Shown in pieces: positions 58,816 to 64,000 of a stretch of 64,000 nucleotides of DNA; position 1 is the first letter of the stretch, and every line of letters begins with the position of its first letter. The stretch is from Bacteroidaceae bacterium (GTDB lineage: Bacteria; Bacteroidota; Bacteroidia; Bacteroidales; Bacteroidaceae), in NCBI GenBank assembly GCA_017617315.1, contig JAFZWM010000014.1, positions 124,001 through 188,000 on the forward strand. Direction: 5' to 3'. Under the pieces are notes generated by a model. That model saw nothing but the letters and a program-made list of their open reading frames with translations, was not told the origin of the DNA and made no database searches. Both the position numbers and the translations under genes were made by a program.

Positions 58816-59419
58816 AGCGGATTGAAGTACGAAAGAAGCGAACACGACCACAACCGCTGCAGTTCGCTCTATGATGAAATCTTCGCTCTCAGAGGATGGA
58901 AGAAAGAGGAGATAAACGGCATTGAGTTCGAACTGAATTCCATTATTGTGGAGAAATGGAAGGGAAAAGGCATACCGCCTTGTAATCCAGCGGCAAAAGC
59001 GCACCAGTGGAGACCTTGACCTCTGGGAAGGCGAGTACACATACCGCTGCATCCTGACCAACGACTACTGCTCGTCTGCCAGAGACATAGTGGAGTTCTA
59101 TAACATGCGCGGCGGCAAGGAGAGGGTCTTTGACGAAATGAACAACGGATTCGGGTGGAACCGACTGCCAAAGTCATTCATGGCCGAGAACACCGTGTTC
59201 TTCCTGCTTACGGCACTCATCCGCAACTTCTACAAGGATATAATGCGGAGGCTTGATACCAAGAGTTTCAGTCTGAAGCAGACAAGCCGTATCAAGGCTT
59301 TCGTGTTCAAGTTTATATGCGTGCCTGCAAAGTGGATAAAGACTTCAAGGCAACATGTGCTGAATATATACACTTGCAACCATGCCTATATGAAACCGTT
59401 TCCTGCAGGCTGTGGTTGA
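58816..59419 (+). pseudogene. IS1380-type transposase, 5'-truncated with a single-base frameshift
   Basis: The first part reads ...CSSLYDEIFALRGWKKEEINGIEFELNSIIVEKWKG, then the frame shifts at about 58965-58975 (one extra G in GGGAAAAGGCA) and continues KAYRLVIQRQKRTSGDLDLWEGEYTYRCILTNDYCSSARDIVEFYNMRGGKERVFDEMNNGFGWNRLPKSFMAENTVFFLLTALIRNFY... to a stop at 59419. YNMRG-KE is the IS1380/IS4-group YREK-like motif holding the catalytic Glu. About half the usual 430 residues, including the first DDE aspartates, is missing. It marks past insertion next to the defence genes. Confidence 0.8.
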
Positions 59420-59629
59420 ATTCGGGTTCTTATGGTGCTTTGGCGTATTGCCTCAAGTCGCCTTGTGGGGTAAGGGGATTTTGTGTCTTTTTCCTATAAA
59501 CACGAGCTCTTTTTGGCAAAAACAACGGCACAAACGGTAACGGGCTTAGAAGACAGGGCTGTTTCTACACACTTGCGGATTTAAGGTTGTAGAATTTCTC
59601 TTGATATATCCATAACCGTAAATATAAGT

Positions 59630-59714
59630 ATCGGCTCAAAAATAGCTAAAAAAGCGCGAATATCGGCTCAAGTTGAGCCGATAAATGCTGAAAAAACGCG
59701 AATTTTGAGCCGAT
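59630..59714. promoter_or_regulatory. Four ordered copies of the half-site ATCGGCTCAA (orphan operator array)
   Basis: ATCGGCTCAA occurs at 59630-59639 and 59662-59671, and its complement TTGAGCCGAT at 59673-59682 and 59705-59714. The central two form a palindrome around one G. The outer sites each stand exactly 32 bp from the inner ones, and the two 22-bp fillers are themselves similar (both contain GCT-AAAAAA-CGCGAAT). No gene follows on either side within 80 bp except the metY terminator. Confidence 0.7.
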
Positions 59715-59740
59715 TCTACATATAACTCCTCATTTCAGTC

Positions 59741-59775
59741 AAAAAAAATCCCTCGCAGAAAGCATCTGCAAGGGA
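59741..59775 (-). terminator. Terminator of metY
   Basis: On the minus strand TCCCTTGCAGA pairs with TCTGCGAGGGA, followed by T8. It lies 28 bp past the metY stop. Confidence 0.85.
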
Positions 59776-59803
59776 CGTTTTTTATTCTGTAATATTTCTG
59801 AAA

Positions 59804-61081
59804 TTACATTTTTGCCATAGCCTGCTCAAGGTCGGCAATGATGTCGGTAACATCCTCAATACCAACCGACAGACGGATAAGGTCTGGCGCAACGCCCGCC
59901 TCCATAAGCTGCTCGTCGCTTAGCTGACGGTGAGTGTGGCTGGCTGGGTGCAGAACGCATGTGCGCGCATCGGCAACGTGAGTTACGATGCTGATGAAGT
60001 CGAGGTTATCCATAAACTTGATGGCATCCTCGCGTGTGCCCTTCAGGCCGAAGGCAATAACGCCGCATGAGCCGTTAGGCAAGTATTTCTGTGCAAGCTT
60101 GTGGTACTTGTTGTTCTCAAGACCGCAGTAGTTAACCCAGTTAACCTTCGGATTGTTGTTGAGCCACTCTGCCACCTTCTGTGCATTCTCGCAGTGGCGA
60201 GCCACACGCAGATGCAGAGTCTCAAGGCCGAGGTTGAGAAGGAACGAGTTCTGAGGCGCAGGAATTGAGCCGAGGTCGCGCATCAGCTGGCTTATCAACT
60301 TGGTTGTGTATGCCATCTTGCCGAATGCCTTGGTGTATGTAAGACCGTGGTAGCTCTCATCTGGAGTAGTGAGTCCAGGGAACTTGTCGGCCTGCTTCTC
60401 CCAGTCGAAGTTGCCGCTGTCTACAATAACGCCGCCCACCTGAGTGGCATGACCGTCCATGTATTTTGTAGTAGAGTGAGTTACGATGTCGCAGCCCCAC
60501 TCGAAAGGACGGCAGTTGATAGGAGTAGCAAAAGTATTGTCTACGATAAGCGGAACGCCGTGCTTGTGTGCCATCTTGGCAAAGCGCTCAATGTCGAACA
60601 CATTACCGCCCGGGTTAGAGATTGTCTCGCCAAAGAAACACTTGGTGTTAGGGCGGAACTCCTTCTCAATGCGCTTGTCGTCCCAATCAGGGTCGATGAA
60701 AGTACACTCAATGCCCAGCTTCTTCATAGTAACGCCAAACAGGTTGTATGTGCCGCCGTAGATGGTGTTGCTTGTGATGAAGTGGTCGCCAGCCTGACAG
60801 ATGTTGAACACAGCGTAGAAGTTGGCAGCCTGACCGCTCGATGTAAGCATAGCGCCCACACCGCCCTCGAGTGCCGCAATCTTCTTGGCAACGGCATCGT
60901 TGGTAGGGTTTGCAAGGTGAGTGTAGAAGTAACCCTCGTCCTTCAGGTCGAACAGACGCGCCATCTGGTCGCTTGTGTCATATTTGAATGTAGTGCTCTG
61001 ATAGATAGGCAACTGCTGAGGCTCGCCCTTAGTAGGTTTCCAACCGCCATGTATGCAGATGGTTCCGAGATTTTTATCCAT
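59804..61081 (-). CDS. metY: O-acetylhomoserine sulfhydrylase (homocysteine synthase)
   Basis: 425 residues from ATG 61081 (MDKNLGTICIHGGWKPTKGEPQQLPIYQSTTFKYD); a longer frame to 61123 would start upstream on the promoter box. A PLP enzyme of the Cys/Met metabolism family: ANPTNDAVAKKIAALEGG, MLTSSGQAAN, the PLP-lysine segment THSTTKYMDGHATQVGG, and the C-terminal FISIVTHVADARTCVLHPASHTH and PDLIRLSVGIEDVTDI. It makes homocysteine from O-acetylhomoserine and sulfide for methionine synthesis. A -7 box TACTTTTG lies on the minus strand at 61128-61121. No SAM riboswitch could be recognised in the short leader. Confidence 0.94.
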   Translation of the reverse strand: MDKNLGTICIHGGWKPTKGEPQQLPIYQSTTFKYDTSDQMARLFDLKDEGYFYTHLANPTNDAVAKKIAALEGGVGAMLTSSGQAANFYAVFNICQAGDHFITSNTIYGGTYNLFGVTMKKLGIECTFIDPDWDDKRIEKEFRPNTKCFFGETISNPGGNVFDIERFAKMAHKHGVPLIVDNTFATPINCRPFEWGCDIVTHSTTKYMDGHATQVGGVIVDSGNFDWEKQADKFPGLTTPDESYHGLTYTKAFGKMAYTTKLISQLMRDLGSIPAPQNSFLLNLGLETLHLRVARHCENAQKVAEWLNNNPKVNWVNYCGLENNKYHKLAQKYLPNGSCGVIAFGLKGTREDAIKFMDNLDFISIVTHVADARTCVLHPASHTHRQLSDEQLMEAGVAPDLIRLSVGIEDVTDIIADLEQAMAKM

Positions 61082-61120
61082 TATATTCTTGAGTTTTGTT
61101 TTTTGGTTATTAATCGAGTG

Positions 61121-61128
61121 CAAAAGTA
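61121..61128 (-). promoter_or_regulatory. metY: -7 promoter box of metY
   Basis: TACTTTTG on the minus strand, 39 nt before the ATG at 61081; exact TAnnTTTG match. Confidence 0.55.
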
Positions 61129-61147
61129 ATTAAATAATTCTTAACTG

Positions 61148-61179
61148 CTTGTTTTTGTTAGGTAATTTAAATATTTTTG
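61148..61179 (+). promoter_or_regulatory. Promoter of the Nudix-Smr-exonuclease operon
   Basis: CTTG (61148-61151), a 20-nt spacer, and TATTTTTG (61172-61179), an exact -7 box 22 nt before the ATG at 61202. Confidence 0.5.
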
Positions 61180-61201
61180 CACGATAATTAAATAATTTTT
61201 A

Positions 61202-61711
61202 ATGAGAGACAATTCAGAAGAGATGTTTCCCGTTGTTGATGAACAGGGCAACATATTGAGCGCGGCCACACGCGGCGAGTGCCACGGCGGCAGTATGCTA
61301 CTGCATCCGGTTGTGCATCTGCACGTGTTCAACAGCAAGGGCGAGCTCTACCTTCAGCACCGCCCCGAGTGGAAGGACATTCAGCCCGACAAGTGGGACA
61401 CTGCCACCGGCGGACACATTGATCTTGGCGAGTGCGTTGAGGATGCGCTGAAGCGCGAGGTGCGCGAAGAACTCGGCATAACCGATTTCAAGCCCGAGAA
61501 GATGGACAAGTACGTCTTTCAGTCTGCCCGCGAGAAGGAACTCGTATATGTCCACAAAACCGTTTACGACGGCGAGATAAAGCCGAGCAAGGACGAACTC
61601 GACGGCGGCAGATTCTGGACTCTCGACGAGATTCAGGAGAATCTGGGAAAAGACGTGTTCACCCCAAATTTTGAGAACGAATTCAAGAAGTATTTTATAA
61701 AGCAAAACTGA
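61202..61711 (+). CDS. Nudix hydrolase (IDI-like subgroup)
   Basis: 169 residues, cytoplasmic. The Nudix box is complete: GGHIDLGECVEDALKRE followed by VREELGI, with the metal-binding REVREE core. The N-terminal MFPVVDEQGNILSAATRGECHGG and LHPVVHLHVFNSKGELYLQHRP resemble the subgroup of isopentenyl-diphosphate-isomerase-like Nudix proteins (YfcD type), which hydrolyse small phosphoanhydrides. The exact substrate is unknown. It starts an operon with the Smr protein (2-bp gap) and exonuclease III. Confidence 0.92.
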   Translation: MRDNSEEMFPVVDEQGNILSAATRGECHGGSMLLHPVVHLHVFNSKGELYLQHRPEWKDIQPDKWDTATGGHIDLGECVEDALKREVREELGITDFKPEKMDKYVFQSAREKELVYVHKTVYDGEIKPSKDELDGGRFWTLDEIQENLGKDVFTPNFENEFKKYFIKQN

Positions 61712-61713
61712 TT

Positions 61714-62790
61714 ATGAAAATAGGAGACAAAGTGCGCTTCCTTCTGGAGAAAGGCGGAGGCAAGGTGGCTGGATTTCAGGGCAAGGACATAGTTCTGGTT
61801 GAGGACGAGGACGGATTCGAGATTCCGATGCCCGTGAAGCAGTGCGTGGTGGTTGATACAAACGAATACAATATTGCTAAGGTTCACACGCTCGACGAGG
61901 ACAAGAAAAAGCCTGTTGCCGAGCCTGTCGATACCGACGAGGTTGACATCGACAAGCCGATAACATACAAGCGCCGCGTTGAGGAGCGAAAGGACGGCAA
62001 CAAGGTAAACGTGTTCCTTGCCTATGTTCCGAAGGACATCAAGATGCTTACAAATACCACATTCGATGCTTATATAGTTAACGACTGCAACTATTACATC
62101 TTCTACACATATCTGTGCGGCGAGGGCAACAGCTGGCGACTACATTCGCAGGGCGTGCTTGAGCCAAACTCTAAGATTCAGATGGAGGAGTTCGGACTGG
62201 CGCAGCTGAACGAGATGAGTCAGGTGGCTGTTCAGTTCGTAGCCTACAAGGAAGACCGCAGCTTCATGCTAAAGCCGGCGGCAACCGTTCAGGTGCGCAT
62301 CAACCTACAGAACTTCTACAAGATGCACACGTTCGAGGAGAGCATGTTCTTTACCGAACCTGCCCTAATCTACGACATCGTCAAGGACGACGTGATTCAG
62401 AAAACCGTCTATGCCAATGCCGACGACATCAAGGAGGCTCTGCTTACAAAGAAGACAACCGAGACTGACAACGGCTACAAGATTAAGCACGAGAAGAAGG
62501 AGGACAAGAACGCTCCGCTTGAGGTTGACTTGCACATCGACTCGCTGCTCGACAATACTGCCAACATGACGAACGGCGAGATTCTTGAATATCAGCTAAA
62601 GGTGTTCCGCGAGACGATGGACAAGCACCTTAAGCAGAAGGGCAAGAAAATCGTCTTCATACACGGCAAGGGCGAGGGCGTGTTGCGTCGCGCCGTAGAA
62701 AAGGAACTGAAGCACAAGTACAAGGGCTGCACATTCCAGGATGCAAGCTTTCAGCAGTACGGCTTCGGAGCCACAATGGTAACAATCTAA
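61714..62790 (+). CDS. DUF2027 and Smr-domain protein
   Basis: 358 residues. An N-terminal SH3-like segment (MKIGDKVRFLLEKGGGKVAGFQGKDIVLVEDEDGFEIPMPVKQCVVV) and a DUF2027 beta-rich middle (about 85-240) lead to a C-terminal Smr domain (about 268-358) with the EVDLHIDSLLD opening and the IHGKGEGVLRRAVEKELKHKY signature, here in the HGKG form. Smr domains, also found at the end of MutS2, are nicking endonucleases or RNA-cleaving ribosome-rescue modules. The family is typical of Bacteroidetes. It sits between a Nudix gene and an exonuclease gene. Confidence 0.92.
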   Translation: MKIGDKVRFLLEKGGGKVAGFQGKDIVLVEDEDGFEIPMPVKQCVVVDTNEYNIAKVHTLDEDKKKPVAEPVDTDEVDIDKPITYKRRVEERKDGNKVNVFLAYVPKDIKMLTNTTFDAYIVNDCNYYIFYTYLCGEGNSWRLHSQGVLEPNSKIQMEEFGLAQLNEMSQVAVQFVAYKEDRSFMLKPAATVQVRINLQNFYKMHTFEESMFFTEPALIYDIVKDDVIQKTVYANADDIKEALLTKKTTETDNGYKIKHEKKEDKNAPLEVDLHIDSLLDNTANMTNGEILEYQLKVFRETMDKHLKQKGKKIVFIHGKGEGVLRRAVEKELKHKYKGCTFQDASFQQYGFGATMVTI

Positions 62791-62803
62791 CAAACAGAAC
62801 GGT

Positions 62804-63550
62804 ATGAAATTTATTTCGTGGAACGTAAACGGACTTCGCGCCTGCATAACAAAGGGCTTCGAAGATGTTTTCAGGCAGCTCGACGCCGATTTCTTCTGCT
62901 TGCAGGAAACAAAGATGCAGGCCGGACAGTGCGACTTCAGTCCCGAGGGCTACGAGGCCTTCTTCAACTATGCCGAGAAGAAGGGCTACAGCGGCACGGC
63001 AATCTTCAGCAAGCACAAGCCGCTCAGCGTTGCCTACGGCATTGGCGTAGAGGAGCACGACCATGAGGGGCGCGTAATCACTCTCGAGATGCCCGATTTC
63101 TTTCTCGTAACCGTGTACACGCCAAACAGTCAGGACGGCTTGAAGCGTCTCGACTATCGCATGACGTGGGAGGAGGATTTTCAGGCCTATCTTCAGAAAC
63201 TCGATGCGCAGAAGCCCGTGATTGTGTGCGGCGATATGAACGTGGCACATCAGGAGATTGACATCAAGAACCCGAAGACAAACCGACGCAATGCCGGATT
63301 CACCGACGAGGAGCGCGAGAAATTCTGTCTGCTGCTGGGCAATGGCTTCACCGATACGTTCCGCTTCAAGCATCCCGACGAGGTTACATATTCGTGGTGG
63401 TCGTACCGCTTCCATGCGCGCGAGAAGAATGCCGGCTGGCGCATAGACTATTTCGTAACTTCTGAGCGGCTGAACGACAAGATTAAGGATGCCAAGATAC
63501 ATACGCAGATAATGGGCAGCGACCATTGCCCGGTTGAACTCGAAATATAA
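62804..63550 (+). CDS. xth: Exodeoxyribonuclease III / AP endonuclease
   Basis: 248 residues, full length. The EEP fold is clear: MKFISWNVNGLRACITKGF, DFFCLQETKMQ with the metal-binding Glu, the VYTPNSQDGLKRLDYR strand, VCGDMNVAHQEIDIKNPK, the YSWWSYRFHAREKNAGWRIDYF segment and the final GSDHCPVELEI with the catalytic Asp-His. It cuts at abasic sites and degrades 3' ends in base excision repair. It is 13 bp after the Smr gene in the same transcript. Confidence 0.96.
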   Translation: MKFISWNVNGLRACITKGFEDVFRQLDADFFCLQETKMQAGQCDFSPEGYEAFFNYAEKKGYSGTAIFSKHKPLSVAYGIGVEEHDHEGRVITLEMPDFFLVTVYTPNSQDGLKRLDYRMTWEEDFQAYLQKLDAQKPVIVCGDMNVAHQEIDIKNPKTNRRNAGFTDEEREKFCLLLGNGFTDTFRFKHPDEVTYSWWSYRFHAREKNAGWRIDYFVTSERLNDKIKDAKIHTQIMGSDHCPVELEI

Positions 63551-63581
63551 TTGCATTTTTTTATAAACCAAGTGATTTTTT

Positions 63582-64000
63582 ATGAAACATGTTTTTCTAC
63601 TGATTGCCGCTCTTCTGCTCGGTCGCGAGGCCAATGCAGAAAACATAGGTCAGAGCGAGGCTCTGCAAAAGGCAAAGGCTTTCTTGCAGCAGAGAAATAA
63701 GACTGTAAGTTTGGATAACAAGGCTACTCGTCAGGCTTCAGACGAGCAAGCGTACTACGCTTTCAACTCAAACGAGGGCGGATTCGTGATTGTGAGCGGA
63801 AGCGACCGCACAGATGCCGTGATTGGATATTCCGACAGCGGAACGTTCGACGAGGACAATATGCCGTCAAACCTAAAGGCGTGGCTCGATGAGTACAAAC
63901 GTCAGATTGAGTATGTCGAGGCTAACAAAATCGATGCCGTTAGCAAGCAGACGCGTGCAGCGTCGATGGCTGCCATACAGCCGCTTGTTAAGACAACGTG
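63582..64000 (+). CDS. C10 (streptopain/interpain-type) cysteine protease, N-terminal part, runs off right edge
   Basis: The first 139 residues are visible. A signal peptide (MKHVFLLIAALLLGREANA) is followed by an Inhibitor_I69/Spi-type prodomain: SEALQKAKAFLQQRN, YYAFNSNEGGFVIVSGSDRTDAVIGYSDSGTFDEDNMPSNLKAWLDEYKRQIE. The last residues, AAIQPLVKTT, are the usual junction with the mature C10 domain (PLVKTxWNQ). Family members include Streptococcus SpeB and Prevotella interpain A, secreted proteases that degrade host proteins. The catalytic Cys/His lie beyond the window. It follows xth by 31 bp. Confidence 0.85.
   Translation, partial: MKHVFLLIAALLLGREANAENIGQSEALQKAKAFLQQRNKTVSLDNKATRQASDEQAYYAFNSNEGGFVIVSGSDRTDAVIGYSDSGTFDEDNMPSNLKAWLDEYKRQIEYVEANKIDAVSKQTRAASMAAIQPLVKTT

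Noticed and set aside
58348-58853. Overlapping minus-strand frames of about 135 codons in the conjugative-like remnant
   Set aside because: Both frames are proline/serine-rich low-complexity translations of repetitive GC-rich DNA in two overlapping phases, with no start context or family motif.
61082-61201. SAM riboswitch before metY
   Set aside because: The predicted leader is only about 33 nt and AT-rich, too short for a known SAM aptamer.

Overview
The window reads as a Bacteroidales chromosome segment, most likely from a Prevotella-type (Prevotellaceae) gut or rumen organism. The grounds are a SusC/SusD polysaccharide utilisation locus, many SPII lipoproteins, a type IX secretion sorting tail, a BspA-type leucine-rich repeat remnant, an interpain/streptopain-type protease, and promoters of the Bacteroidetes form TTTG-N~19-TAnnTTTG. 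No tRNA or rRNA gene and no CRISPR array was seen.

Layout. 1-7.1 kb: the end of clpB, a small conserved protein, a secreted pectinesterase-like beta-helix protein, then a carboxynorspermidine dehydrogenase-like gene and recA. 7.2-13.8 kb: a compact structured RNA candidate with its own terminator, a complete type I restriction-modification operon (hsdM-hsdS-hsdR) and an 11-bp-period tandem repeat array. 14-21.6 kb: a secreted carbohydrate-binding-like protein, a PAQR/hemolysin III membrane protein, a lone GH26 mannanase, a membrane pyrophosphatase, a His/Cys-rich exported peptide, a nitroreductase-family gene, yccF, and a broken BspA-type LRR gene.

21.9-38.8 kb is a beta-mannan utilisation locus in two divergent arms. 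The minus arm makes the outer-membrane SusC/SusD pair, two surface glycan-binding lipoproteins and a surface GH26 endo-mannanase whose catalytic domain carries an inserted beta-sandwich module. The plus arm makes a GH130 mannosylglucose phosphorylase, a GPH-type sugar symporter, a cellobiose/mannobiose 2-epimerase and an SGNH acetylesterase. Together: cut and bind mannan at the surface, import through SusCD, deacetylate, carry mannobiose to the cytoplasm, epimerise it to mannosyl-glucose and phosphorolyse it. Two near-identical 30-nt boxes, each followed by its own hairpin, precede the phosphorylase and the transporter.

38.8-47.7 kb is AT-rich and looks acquired: a decayed AAA/DUF4143-type ATPase gene with two operator-like palindromes, then a tightly overlapping six-gene minus-strand operon (O-antigen ligase/polymerase-like membrane protein, transglutaminase-like exported protein, unknown exported protein, Sel1-repeat protein with a T9SS tail, NlpC/CHAP-like exported enzyme, unknown exported protein). 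Its predicted promoter has nine TA repeats filling the spacer between the -33 and -7 boxes, the arrangement expected of a phase-variable promoter.

47.7-55.6 kb returns to core-like content: an ACT-domain protein with a UPF0210 protein and queA, two paired exported TPR-like proteins, a small lipoprotein and a PL1 pectate lyase. 55.6-59.8 kb is an accessory patch: a second copy of the promoter-like repeat found before the structured RNA, a RloA/RloB (AbiL-like) pair, a conjugative-element-like remnant and a frameshifted IS1380-type transposase fragment, ending in four ordered copies of an ATCGGCTCAA half-site. 59.8-64 kb: metY, a Nudix hydrolase, a DUF2027-Smr protein, exonuclease III, and the start of a C10 cysteine protease running off the end.

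All assignments come from reading the sequence and from family knowledge; no search or folding program was run.
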